A stretch of 64,000 nt of DNA from Bacillota bacterium (GTDB lineage Bacteria > Bacillota > Thermincolia > Thermincolales > UBA2595). The notes under the pieces are model-generated. The model worked only from the letters and a program-made list of their open reading frames with translations, searched no databases and was not told the DNA's origin. The translations under genes and the position numbers were made by a program. Below, in pieces: positions 8,952 to 16,911 of this stretch. The stretch is taken from assembly GCA_021847735.1 (NCBI GenBank), contig JAJZQD010000001.1, positions 27,936-91,935 of the forward strand, written 5' to 3'. Numbering within the stretch: the first letter of the stretch is position 1; each line of letters begins with the position of its first letter.

Positions 8952-10307
8952 TCACCTGCTTTTATCCCGGATTCGCAATCCCTTGATCGCAGCATTATAT
9001 ACTTGTTTTAGCGGGACATTAAATTCTTTTGCTTTTTTCTTACAGTCCTCATATTCGGGAGCATGGTTTACCACTGTCCCGTCCAAAATCGCCTGTTTCA
9101 CACGGATTTCACCGTATTCCGTTTCAACTGTTACAATTTCTCTATGTAAACACAATCTCTGATACGTGCTTATCCTTAGCCCAATTGTCGATGTTTCGCG
9201 AAATAAAACGCCCGCAAGTTCTGTACAGTTTGGTTCCCTGCACAGGACCTTAATCATATTGGCAGGCCGGTTCTTTTTCATCTGGATGGGGATAAGAAAC
9301 ACGTCCAACGCACCCTTGCTAAACAACTCCTCAAACACATAGTCAAAGAACTCCGGATTCATATCGTCAATATTGGCTTCTAATTCCATTACCGTTTCAT
9401 TATCACAATTGAGGACAGATGCATTGTCTGTTATTTCATGACCAAGTATCACGCGGAGCAGGTTGGGAACTGTAAATTCACGGGTTCCGGCCCCGTATCC
9501 CACCTTAATAACATTCAGCGTCGGCATCGGCCCGCATGTCTCGGCAAGAGTTGATAAAATTGCCGCCCCGGTAGGGGTGACTGTTTCACCATTATGTTCG
9601 GAACCAAAAGTGTGCATTCCGGTGAGTAATTCCATAGCTGCGGGGGCCGGCACCGGAATAGTGCCATGTTGGCATTTAACAAATCCGTGGCCAAGCGGCA
9701 ATGGGGATACCACAATTTTATCAATCTGCAACAGGTGTAAAGCGATAGCCGCCCCAACAATATCAACAATTGCGTCAACCGCGCCTACTTCATGAAAGTG
9801 AATCTTCTCAGGAACGGTTCCGTGTATTTTCGCTTCAGCTGCGGCCAACCTGCGAAAAATCCGGATGCTTTTCTCTTTCACAGAACCGGCAAGCTGGCTT
9901 TTTTCAATCATGCTAACAATATCATTAAGATTTCTTTGCTCGTGGCAGGACCCGTGAGCGTGACGGTGATGCTCTTCTCCGTGATGGTGATGGTCATGCC
10001 CGTGAGCGTGTTGGTCATTACTATGGCCGTGATGACTATGTCCTTGATCGCAGGTATTGTCGTGATGAGCATGTGCATGGTCAAAAAGCTGTCCGTTGGT
10101 TTCATCTATGACGTCAAATTTTGTTGCGCTAAAACCCGACTTCGTTACTTTTCGCGCCTGTATCCGGTACCCTTTAAAGAGCAGTTTTGCCAGCTCTGCC
10201 TGCAAAGCCTCGATATCTAAACCTAAATCTATCAGCGCTCCCAAAATCATATCCCCACTGGCCCCAGCAAAACAATCAAAGAAAAGCACTTTGCGGGTAT
10301 TAACCAT
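8952..10307 (-). CDS. larC: LarC, nickel insertion protein for the nickel-pincer cofactor
   Basis: This 451-residue LarC (DUF111) is the CTP-dependent nickel insertase that makes the nickel-pincer nucleotide used by lactate racemase and related enzymes. It opens with DCFAGASGDMILGALIDLG, has a His-rich loop (about residues 75-125) that would load nickel, and continues with HFHEVGAVDAIVDIVGA and EANIDDMNPE. In some lactobacilli larC is split and joined by frameshifting; here it is one continuous frame. ATG 10307 is chosen because AGGAGGG lies 5-6 nt upstream. larB and larE are not in this window, so the client enzyme is unknown. Confidence 0.93.
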   Translation of the reverse strand: MVNTRKVLFFDCFAGASGDMILGALIDLGLDIEALQAELAKLLFKGYRIQARKVTKSGFSATKFDVIDETNGQLFDHAHAHHDNTCDQGHSHHGHSNDQHAHGHDHHHHGEEHHRHAHGSCHEQRNLNDIVSMIEKSQLAGSVKEKSIRIFRRLAAAEAKIHGTVPEKIHFHEVGAVDAIVDIVGAAIALHLLQIDKIVVSPLPLGHGFVKCQHGTIPVPAPAAMELLTGMHTFGSEHNGETVTPTGAAILSTLAETCGPMPTLNVIKVGYGAGTREFTVPNLLRVILGHEITDNASVLNCDNETVMELEANIDDMNPEFFDYVFEELFSKGALDVFLIPIQMKKNRPANMIKVLCREPNCTELAGVLFRETSTIGLRISTYQRLCLHREIVTVETEYGEIRVKQAILDGTVVNHAPEYEDCKKKAKEFNVPLKQVYNAAIKGLRIRDKSR

Positions 10308-10346
10308 ACTGTCCCTCCTAAAACTTTGGCTTTTGCTACGAAACAT

Positions 10347-10812
10347 AGTAATTACCCTTCCATATTAACATAATGAACATAAATAGTTAACTTGTAAAAT
10401 GTTTCCTCCTGTCCATTAGTTACGTTTTTGGTTATGCTATTTATAATTTTACCTTGGGTTTTCGGTAAATGGCAAGTTATTGGCGGTGATTGGGTAAAAA
10501 ACTACCGTTAAAAGCGTTCCGCTTATTTGAGCGGTCAAACATTTGGACGTTTACAATCATAAAATACATGAAAACCTGCAACAAACGAGAGCAGGTAACC
10601 AACGGCTTTAGAACGAGAAGCAAATTAACCAACCTTGCCATTCGGACACTCGGCAAATCTTAAACAAATATGGAAGGATTCCCTGTTTTAGCGAACTAGC
10701 AGTAAACAGTATGGCCAGCCTGCGGGAGTGGGCAGAGGTGCAGGGTAAATCCTTTTGGTGCCTGTGACACAACGGTCAAGCTGTTTTCGCATTTCACAGC
10801 CTTTTTATATCA
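10347..10812. other. Intergenic stretch without a recognisable gene
   Basis: These 466 bp have no long open frame with a plausible start. The minus-strand side nearest larC has GGACAGGAGGAAAC, a ribosome-binding-site-like sequence with no gene behind it. Short frames around 10540-10760 on the plus strand are broken by stops and could be decayed coding sequence, but I cannot assign them. Confidence 0.5.
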
Positions 10813-11220
10813 TTACCAATCAAGTGGATTACCAATCGATGCAGCACTATATATCTCTAGCCCTGGCATGCCCACTTCCTTTTTAATTTTCCGAATGTAT
10901 TTTTCCATGTGAGTCTCGCTTTTTTCAACTTTATCAACAGCAATTACAACATCTGTTTCCTTTAGTCCACTGTGCTTTAACAGTTCCACCACCGTGGGAA
11001 CATAGTGCTGTTTATGGTTGCCATTATAGCCTGGTTTTATAATAGCCCAGAACTTAACATCTTCCGGAGTATTATCATTTGAGTGGCGAATGATAACATT
11101 CTTGACAATCCAGAACGATTTGTGAGTGATTAACATGATGATTTTTCGAAATGACAAACTGCATACAATGGGCGTTCCGCTGAACCTCGTGCATCTAATT
11201 GCCGAAACAAACGAATACAA
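10813..11220 (-). CDS. Hypothetical protein, possibly a gene fragment
   Basis: An open frame of 135 residues whose last about 85 residues look protein-like (alternating hydrophobic strand and charged helix, DVVIAVDKVEKSETHMEKY), while the first about 40 look unlike a normal N-terminus. A shorter start at MLITHKSFWIVKN is possible. I do not recognise the family. The isolated position between larC and rnpB, beside repeat material, suggests a fragment or recently acquired gene. Confidence 0.4.
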   Translation of the reverse strand: MYSFVSAIRCTRFSGTPIVCSLSFRKIIMLITHKSFWIVKNVIIRHSNDNTPEDVKFWAIIKPGYNGNHKQHYVPTVVELLKHSGLKETDVVIAVDKVEKSETHMEKYIRKIKKEVGMPGLEIYSAASIGNPLDW

Positions 11221-11322
11221 AGGGAACTACCCTCTTTTCAGGCTGCGAGGCGCAATCGTTTTACGTCATTTCTCCTTACACTGCCCCCAAAGAGGCAGTA
11301 CTTGAGAGTGCCATTAGACGTT

Positions 11323-11450
11323 AAGGACAGGGCAGGTGTGTTCCGCAGAGCGAGGCTGACCCCCATCGGCCCACGATCCGCGCAGCGGGAGTGGTCTTTT
11401 GCCGATGGAGGTTGTTGCTCGCTCGGCGGAATATTCCTGCCCTGTCCTTC
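11323..11450. repeat. GC-rich palindromic dispersed repeat, copy A
   Basis: The outer arms pair: GGACAGGGCAGG at the left and CCTGCCCTGTCC at the right, with an inner conserved block GTTGTTGCTCGCTCGG. Three other copies lie at 32711-32779, 50629-50666 and 57736-57858. The arms differ between copies but remain complementary. No coding potential is seen. It sits just beyond the rnpB terminator. Confidence 0.8.
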
Positions 11451-11462
11451 CCAAAACACGCC

Positions 11463-11494
11463 AAAAAAAGAAACTGCCCCATCTGGGACAGTCT
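11463..11494 (-). terminator. Terminator of rnpB
   Basis: On the minus strand ACTGTCCC-AGAT-GGGGCAGT is followed by TTCTTTTTTT, a standard intrinsic terminator just beyond the rnpB 3' end. Confidence 0.8.
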
Positions 11495-11504
11495 CATGTA
11501 AGTT

Positions 11505-11975
11505 GAACCGAGTAAATCGATAAGCCGAGTTCTGTCGTTGGATGATCATCTATCTGGGACGGCTGTTACCAGCACGCCTCAAGCGACCTTACCCGGGAGC
11601 GGAACGGGCCGTTCCATTGCCCCTCTATTCGGTCTTGCTCCAGGTGGGGTTTACCTAGCCGACCAGTCACCTGGCCGCTGGTGAGCTCTTACCTCACCGT
11701 TCCACCCTTACCCCACACTGGAAGTTAGAGGTTAGAGGTTGGAGATTGGATTATGAAGGAATTTGGCTTTGCCAAATTCCAACGATTCTAACATCCAACA
11801 TCCAACTTCCAACATCCAACTTCCAATGTGCAGGCGGTTTATTTCTGTGGCACTTTCCTTAGAGTCGCCCCCACTGGGTATTACCCAGCACCCTGCCCTG
11901 TGGAGCTCGGACTTTCCTCGAGTACCGCCTTTCGGCCTGATACCCGCGATCACCTGATTTACTCGGTTTCTATTC
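11505..11975 (-). ncRNA. rnpB: RNase P RNA (type A) with enlarged helix P12
   Basis: The minus strand carries the RNase P RNA hallmarks: GAGGAAAGTCCGAGCTC near the 5' end, CACAGAAATAAACCGCC, GGGTAAGGGTGGAACGGTG, AGGTAAACCCCACC, and ACAGAACTCGGCTTATCG at the 3' end. Helix P1 is formed by AACCGAGTAAATC (11956-11969 region) pairing with GATTTACTCGGTT (11506-11518). The RNA is the catalytic subunit that trims tRNA 5' ends. The body is a standard type A RNA except that helix P12 is extended to about 118 nt of 7-nt repeats (11713-11830). Ends are estimated to within a few bases. Confidence 0.95.
11713..11830 (-). repeat. Heptanucleotide repeats forming rnpB helix P12
   Basis: On the plus strand the left part has GGAAGTT-AGAGGTT-AGAGGTT-GGAGATT and the right part AACATCC-AACATCC-AACTTCC, both with period 7. 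The two sides are complementary and close with GGAATTTGGC/GCCAAATTCC. A similar period-7 tract (CAGTTGA units) lies at 20609-20645. Confidence 0.8.
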
Positions 11976-11989
11976 AACTTTGGATTTCA

Positions 11990-12018
11990 ATCTTAACATT
12001 TTTGATGCTATAAGTCAA
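11990..12018 (-). promoter_or_regulatory. Sigma-A promoter of rnpB
   Basis: On the minus strand TTGACT is followed by a 17-bp spacer and TAAGAT. The predicted start site falls a few bases before the rnpB 5' end. Confidence 0.75.
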
Positions 12019-12031
12019 ATGTCAGGTTGTG

Positions 12032-12763
12032 TTAACTTATCTTCAATAAGTCAGCCCTCATTGGGGAATAGGTGACTATCTCCGTTGTGTCTTCCAATGC
12101 CTCTATTTGGTGCACCGAATTACTGCTGACGACCAAACCGGCGCCTTTTTTCATAATAATGTCCTGGTCGGCAACAACGTATTTTAGGGTGCCCCTAAGC
12201 AAGTAACTTGCCTGTTCGTGTATGTGTTGGTGTGAAGCGATTTTCGATCCTTTTCTATATTTGAACTGGACTATCATCAGTTTTGGCGTAAAAGCCAAAA
12301 TTAAGCCGGTTATCCCCGATTGGATTTCAAACTGCAGGGCCTGGGCCGTTATTGTCTCAGGCGATGCAATAGCTGCAGCCCTCGCTAATTCCTTTGACCG
12401 CCGGTTGTTCCCAGGCAGGACAAAATTTACCTGACATCTTTCAAAATTACTCGCGATTTTTTTCACTTCATCATGCAGGGGTACTATATTCTGGGCCCTG
12501 GCAGACATATTGTCAACCAATTGACCGACAACCAGCCTGTTATCAGTATATATAGTCACGTTTTTCATCCGCCACCCGGAAGCCTTAGCCAATGCCTTTA
12601 GTATAGCGCGGTACACCGCGGAATTCTGAGTCTCTATCCCTATGTATTCGCCTTCTTCATAGAAGGGCTGGTTATCCGGGTCTGTATAAAAGCATAGACC
12701 AATACCGGCATGACCGTTGTTTTGCCTCGCATGCCCGCCTACAAAAATATGAATATTGTCCAT
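12032..12763 (-). CDS. RNase H-like domain fused to a cupin
   Basis: This 243-residue protein has an RNase HI-like N-terminal half (about 1-130) and a cupin C-terminal half (about 145-240, HQHIHEQASYLLRG metal-site signature and GAGLVVSSNSVHQIEA). In the RNase H part the first catalytic Asp is Gly (IFVGGHAR where YTDG is usual) and the Glu of NxAEYxA is Val (NSAVYRA); the third Asp in IYTDNRLVV is kept. It is probably not a normal nuclease. The start at ATG 12763 has GGGGAGTGA 4 nt upstream. It lies between rnpB and the zinc-ribbon gene. The fusion is uncommon and its role is unknown. Confidence 0.8.
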   Translation of the reverse strand: MDNIHIFVGGHARQNNGHAGIGLCFYTDPDNQPFYEEGEYIGIETQNSAVYRAILKALAKASGWRMKNVTIYTDNRLVVGQLVDNMSARAQNIVPLHDEVKKIASNFERCQVNFVLPGNNRRSKELARAAAIASPETITAQALQFEIQSGITGLILAFTPKLMIVQFKYRKGSKIASHQHIHEQASYLLRGTLKYVVADQDIIMKKGAGLVVSSNSVHQIEALEDTTEIVTYSPMRADLLKIS

Positions 12764-12859
12764 TATTTCACTCCCCGTCTTTCCCATTTATTGTTCCGTA
12801 ACCATTATATGTAGAGAAACATTGATTTGATTTCGGGACAGACAAGGAGTGTCATAAAT

Positions 12860-13591
12860 TTATTCTACCAGAAGAAGCCGGCCGCAATTATCACACATTA
12901 ATTCCTTGGGCTTGTTTTTTGACTGTTTAAGTAAGTCAAAGGAAACACTCATATGGCAGCCGGAACATACGCCGTTTTCCAGCAAAGCGACACCCTTTTT
13001 ATCATCGAATCTCCCACATAGCTTGAAAAACTTTTGCATTAGTTGAGGGTCAATCTTTTCTACCAGTTTTTTATTCCTGGCCTCATGTTCTTCCAAAGCC
13101 CGGGCCAGCCCTGCTTTTCTCTCAGTATAGCTTTTATTAAGCTCACGGAACTGCCCCTTCTTCGTATCAAGGTCCTTTAATAGTTGTTTAATCTGCTCCT
13201 CAGCCTTTTCGGCTTGTTCCATCAAAACCAGCGCCCGGTCTTCAGCCTCCTCCACCTTTTCCTTGTTTATCTCCATATTTTTTTCCGCTGTCTCTAGCTC
13301 CTTGGCATTCGTAATCTCACCGCTATACAACTGGGTACTGGCCTTTTCCATTTTTTCTTTCAATAACATTATGCCTGACTCTTCCTGTTTCAGGTTCCTT
13401 TTAATTTGGACCAGTTCATCTTTCATAACCTGAATTTTCGCCTGGTTCTCTTCTATATCTGCTTTAAGCATCTTTAATTCCCTTACCTCCGGAAACGTCC
13501 TGGCCTTCCTCTCCAGGTCTAATTTCTCTTCCTCAAGGGTTTGCAGTTCCCATAAGTGTTTAATTCCCGTCAAACCTACCACACCTTTCAA
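12860..13591 (-). CDS. Coiled-coil C4 zinc-ribbon protein (DUF164 family)
   Basis: This 243-residue protein has a long coiled coil (about 10-185) followed by a C-terminal zinc ribbon with CSGCHMSV and CDNCGRLLLVE. This is the C4-type zinc ribbon family commonly encoded beside the Nif3-like gene in Bacillota and actinobacteria; function is unsettled, with a nucleic-acid-binding role proposed. The 5' boundary is uncertain: TTG 13573, preceded by a purine-rich AAAGGTG, may be the real start. A terminator separates it from the upstream nif3 gene. Confidence 0.85.
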   Translation of the reverse strand: MKGVVGLTGIKHLWELQTLEEEKLDLERKARTFPEVRELKMLKADIEENQAKIQVMKDELVQIKRNLKQEESGIMLLKEKMEKASTQLYSGEITNAKELETAEKNMEINKEKVEEAEDRALVLMEQAEKAEEQIKQLLKDLDTKKGQFRELNKSYTERKAGLARALEEHEARNKKLVEKIDPQLMQKFFKLCGRFDDKKGVALLENGVCSGCHMSVSFDLLKQSKNKPKELMCDNCGRLLLVE

Positions 13592-13601
13592 TATTTTTAA
13601 T

Positions 13602-13634
13602 AAAAAACAAAAATAGAAGGCAGTATGCCTTCTA
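13602..13634 (-). terminator. Terminator after the trmK-nif3 operon
   Basis: On the minus strand TAGAAGGCA-TAC-TGCCTTCTA is followed by TTTTTGTTTTTT. It lies directly after the nif3 stop. Confidence 0.85.
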
Positions 13635-13636
13635 CC

Positions 13637-14755
13637 TTAATAATACCTTACAACATCGTAATTTGACTTGGAAATATATACAGGTACGGAGAAGTCTTCA
13701 ACGGCAAAAGCACTTTCCAGGTACTGGGCCAGTTTTTCAACTACGGGATTCTCGGTGGCGAAATGCCCCGCATCCACCAGATTTAATCCCAGGGCAGCGG
13801 CCTCCTGGGCCTCATGATATTTAATGTCCCCGGTTAAGAACACATCGGCCCCCGCAAAAGACGCTTTATGGATGAGGCTGGCCCCGCTTCCGCCGCATAC
13901 GGCAATTTTCCGCACTTCTGCCTCTAAGTCGCCGCAGTATCGGACCTCCGCAACCTTTAGCAGTTTTTTGGCTAAATCCATAAACTGACTTAGCTTAATC
14001 ACCTGCTTCAGCCTGCCAACCCGGCCCAGGCCGAGTTCTCCCGCCTTGTTGGCAAGGGGATACAAATCATAAGCCACTTCTTCATATGGATGGGCATTAA
14101 CCATTGCCTTTATCACCCTGTTAACCTGATTTTCTTTAACCACCGTCTCCAAACGTATTTCGGGAGTTTCTTCGAGGATACCGACCTGCCCGATAAATGG
14201 GCTGCACCCCTCAGTCGCTTTAAAGGTACCCTTTCCCTTCACGGAAAATGTACAGTCAGAATAATTGCCTATCCAGCCTGCCCCGGCTTTGGTCATTGCC
14301 TGGCCGACATCATTGGCATGGCTGTCAGGGATAAATACAACTATCTTGTAAAGTTTTTCGGATTTTTCGGGATTGAGAACCTGGATTTCTTCCAGTTCCA
14401 GAAGCTCGGCCAATACCTGATTGACGCCTTCACCGGCGCTGTCCAGGTTAGTGTGGGCAGAGTAAACTACAATATCATTCTTAATTATATCGGTTAACAT
14501 TCGGCCCATGGGCAAGTCCGCCCGAATGTTTTTTAAAGGCTTAAAAATAACCGGGTGGTGGGTAACCACCAAATTAGCGCCCAATGACAAGGCCTCGCTA
14601 ACCACCTGGGGATTCAAATCCAGGCTTACCAGCACCGCACCGGTTTCAAGGGTTTGGTCACCCACCTGAATCCCCACGTTATCCCAGTCTTCAGCTAAAC
14701 TTTTTGGGGCAAGTCGCTCGATCAGGCTTATTATCGTTTGGCACTTGACAGGCAT
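13637..14755 (-). CDS. Nif3-like dinuclear metal-centre protein (YqfO type)
   Basis: This 372-residue Nif3/YqfO family protein has the metal ligands NLVVTHHPVIFKPLK in the N-terminal part and TGDIKYHEAQ with DAGHFATE in the C-terminal part. The middle (about 125-235) is the PII-like insert present in the long Bacillota form. These hexameric proteins have uncertain activity; GTP cyclohydrolase type 2-like annotation is common but unproven. It overlaps trmK by 25 bp, the typical Bacillota arrangement. Confidence 0.92.
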   Translation of the reverse strand: MPVKCQTIISLIERLAPKSLAEDWDNVGIQVGDQTLETGAVLVSLDLNPQVVSEALSLGANLVVTHHPVIFKPLKNIRADLPMGRMLTDIIKNDIVVYSAHTNLDSAGEGVNQVLAELLELEEIQVLNPEKSEKLYKIVVFIPDSHANDVGQAMTKAGAGWIGNYSDCTFSVKGKGTFKATEGCSPFIGQVGILEETPEIRLETVVKENQVNRVIKAMVNAHPYEEVAYDLYPLANKAGELGLGRVGRLKQVIKLSQFMDLAKKLLKVAEVRYCGDLEAEVRKIAVCGGSGASLIHKASFAGADVFLTGDIKYHEAQEAAALGLNLVDAGHFATENPVVEKLAQYLESAFAVEDFSVPVYISKSNYDVVRYY

Positions 14756-15435
14756 TCAACAATCCACTCCAAATTTTTGTTTCTTTCCTGCAGGGTCTGG
14801 CATTTCACGGCTGTATCAACGACACTGCTTTGCCGCATATCATCAAGAATCTTTCGGTTATGATTTATTTCCCGGGTCAACACTTCAGACAACAGCGGAT
14901 GTCTCTTCTCAAACAACCTGGGGCCAATGGAATTAAGCGTCCTGTCTGAGGTGCTCTCCTGCCCCGGAACTGCTAAAATCACCTCATAAATATGGTCATC
15001 TTCCGAAACCAAATCCTCGTCGGCAATCCGCCATCCGTTATCTGTTAACCATTCCCTTAGTTGGCCTGAGCCACCCATGGGCTGTAAGATAAACCGTTTG
15101 ATTTGCATTGCCTTTGGCCCGGCATCCTTGATTACCTGTCTGATAGTAGGTCCACCCAGGCCGGCAATCACACAAACTTCTGCCTCACCGGGTTCTAATA
15201 TCTCCAGGCCGTTGCCCTGTCTTAAGGTAATCCGTTCATTTAACCCGGTCTCAATAACCTTTTTCCTGGCAGCTTGCAATGGTCCCATATTCAAATCCCC
15301 GGCAACAATCCTTTGAGCAATGCCTTCCTCAACCAAATACACCGGCAATAGTGCGTGGTCTGTCCCAATGTCGGCGACAGTGCTGCCGCGGGGTATAAAT
15401 TGAATTATACTTATTAATCTAGCTGACAATTTCAA
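14731..15435 (-). CDS. trmK: tRNA (adenine-22-N1)-methyltransferase TrmK
   Basis: This 234-residue Rossmann methyltransferase makes m1A22 in tRNA using S-adenosylmethionine. VADIGTDHALLPVYLVEEG near residue 20 is the cofactor-binding motif, and VCVIAGLGGPTIRQVIKD follows at about 90. The C-terminal part is the coiled-coil tail of the family. It sits upstream of, and overlaps, nif3, as in Bacillus yqfN-yqfO. The AT-rich 150 bp before it probably hold the promoter, but no box stands out. Confidence 0.92.
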   Translation of the reverse strand: MKLSARLISIIQFIPRGSTVADIGTDHALLPVYLVEEGIAQRIVAGDLNMGPLQAARKKVIETGLNERITLRQGNGLEILEPGEAEVCVIAGLGGPTIRQVIKDAGPKAMQIKRFILQPMGGSGQLREWLTDNGWRIADEDLVSEDDHIYEVILAVPGQESTSDRTLNSIGPRLFEKRHPLLSEVLTREINHNRKILDDMRQSSVVDTAVKCQTLQERNKNLEWIVECLSSAKR

Positions 15436-15604
15436 AACAACCCAACTACCTCATTAAACCGTATCTTGTTTTAGTATCTTCAACATTAATCAATTAAAAC
15501 CTTTTTAAACCAAAGATTTTATAAAATGAGGATAACTTTTCCATAATCTTTCTTGTTTTATGATGTATGAGAAACCTATTTGAGGATAAAATAATGAACG
15601 TAAA

Positions 15605-16023
15605 GGGTTCATAACAGCCGAGCGAAGATCGTTACAGGCTCTTAAAAGGGTCTGTGACGGTCGAGCAAAGGTTATTGCAGGGTCAAGCAGGTATTCCCTT
15701 CAAGGCTCTGCAATAGCCGGAGCGCAGATTGTTACTGGCTCTGAATGGGTCTGTAGTGGTCCGAACGATCATTATGGGCTCAGTAGGGGTCCGTAACAGT
15801 CGAGCCACGATCATAATGGGTTCTGGAAGGTTTTCCCCAGACTATGTTTCTGGATGTATAGCCTAAGGGTCTGTAATGGCCGAAAGGTCATTGCAGGCTC
15901 GGTAAGGATTCATTATGGTCAGTCAAAGGTTGTCATAGGTTCCGTAAGGTTCCGTAGTAGCCGAAAGGTTGCTGCGGGGTCTGTAGGGATCTATGGTAGC
16001 CGGCGGTAGGTTGTTATGGGCTC
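15605..16023 (+). ncRNA. Tandem array of about nine diverged hairpins, candidate structured RNA
   Basis: Units of 34-38 nt recur at 38-43 nt intervals, starting at 15605, 15648, 15704, 15747, 15786, 15867, 15906, 15948 and 15986, with a decayed unit between 15824 and 15866. Each begins GG-x-TC or close to it, has a 10-12 nt arm, a loop often GAAA or GAGCNAA, a complementary arm and GG-x-TC. Stems of units at 15747, 15867, 15948 and 15986 pair fully when G-U is allowed although their sequences differ. Mismatches are mostly G-U on the plus strand, which favours a plus-strand RNA. The last hairpin is followed by a T-rich stretch. No protein frame spans it. No known family recognised. Confidence 0.7.
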
Positions 16024-16106
16024 TTTTCCTATTTTTCGTTGTGAGGCAATTATGTGCCTGCCCATCTAGTAGGTTGGTTTGCATTCGCAAACCTTCCAAT
16101 TATAAA

Positions 16107-16210
16107 TTCAAGCAGGATGTCTTTTCCCGACCCGGGGGTAGAAAAAAGCCCTCTGACCAGATGCACGCCACGCCCCAACCGGAGGCGTTCCGGCCCGTAC
16201 TTCAAAATGG
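16107..16210. repeat. Modular GACCC repeat, isolated copy
   Basis: AAGCAGGATGTCTTTTCC precedes the core GACCCGGGGGTAGAAAAAAG (16129-16148), followed by GCCCCAACCGGAGGCGTTC. The same order recurs at 20476-20512. The core appears about eight times between 16.1 and 20.8 kb. Confidence 0.7.
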
Positions 16211-16313
16211 CTTTGCTAATTGATTTCAATCCGTTAATATTGAATTTTGACCTCATAAAACTTTTACCAAATAAGATATACTAATTGTTCAATTTACCGT
16301 AGACTATAAGTGG

Positions 16314-16349
16314 CAATAAAAAATGACCGTTATTAACGATCATTTTTAC
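16314..16349 (-). terminator. Terminator of the HTH regulator gene
   Basis: On the minus strand AAAATGATCGTTAATAACGGTCATTTTTTATT forms a stem (ATGATCGTT/AACGGTCAT) followed by T residues, overlapping the gene's stop. Confidence 0.7.
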
Positions 16350-16570
16350 TTTTGATAATTCTCCACGAACTTAAATAATTCAGATGACTTTACTTTTAAC
16401 GCTTTGCAGATTTTTTCGATATTAACTAAAGAAATATTTCTTTCCCCTCGCTCCACATCGCTGATGTAAGTGCGATGCAGATCACTCAGTTCGGCCAACT
16501 TCTCCTGAGATATTTGCCGCTTGTTTCGATATTCTTTTACGGCTAAACCAAACAAAATTTTAATATCCAT
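16346..16570 (-). CDS. XRE-family helix-turn-helix regulator
   Basis: This 74-residue protein is essentially one Cro/C1-type helix-turn-helix. The motif runs ISQEKLAELSDLHRTYIS followed by the typical DVERGERNISLVNIEKICKALK. Single-domain XRE proteins of this size control restriction-modification, phage or toxin-antitoxin genes. ATG 16570 has AAAAGGG upstream at a rather long distance. No partner gene is adjacent, though it lies within the island about 1.9 kb before the ToxIN locus. The 9-mer ACTATAAGT occurs on both sides of the gene (about 16304 and 16608), a possible operator. Confidence 0.88.
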   Translation of the reverse strand: MDIKILFGLAVKEYRNKRQISQEKLAELSDLHRTYISDVERGERNISLVNIEKICKALKVKSSELFKFVENYQK

Positions 16571-16647
16571 AAGAAAAATTTACCCTTTTGAAGACGATAA
16601 GTCTACATACTATAAGTTACACTTTAGTTCTTCCATTTTGGGTAATA

Positions 16648-16767
16648 TTTTATCCCAATTCCAAGACTCCACCTTCTATAAGGTGGAGTTTCCACTTTTC
16701 TGCTTCAGTGGGGGTAGAGTCCCCCCACTGAAGTTTCGATGTTCAGCTTTAGCTGAACGAGTTCACT
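16648..16767 (+). repeat. 120-bp three-hairpin dispersed element, copy 1
   Basis: Three palindromes in order: CTCCACCTTCTATAAGGTGG, then CTTCAGTGGGGG paired with CCCCCCACTGAAG, then GTTCAGCTTTAGCTGAAC, ending GAGTTCACT. Nearly identical copies lie at 27138-27254 (inverted) and 42658-42777. It has no coding capacity. The near identity points to recent mobility; the hairpin ends resemble non-autonomous IS200/IS605-type elements (inference). Confidence 0.85.
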
Positions 16768-16911
16768 CTATGGCATAAAAAAGTAAAAATCTTTGCTGCC
16801 ACTTTCCTGCAAAGATTTTATATGCAAATATTGCCCGTCATAACCCCAGTAGCAGCCTTGTCGGCTCAGCCGACAAGCTCCCCCCATCACATCCCTCCCC
16901 CGCCCCACCGT

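Noticed and set aside
10520..10800. Plus-strand transposase remnant
   Set aside because: Short frames hint at decayed coding sequence, but no motif is firm enough to name a family.
11238..11549. Minus-strand 103-aa protein
   Set aside because: It overlaps the rnpB 3' end, its terminator and repeat copy A; no ribosome-binding site and no family resemblance.
15605..16023. CRISPR array or coding repeats
   Set aside because: Units are too divergent in sequence and have no conserved repeat/spacer division. No frame stays open through the array.
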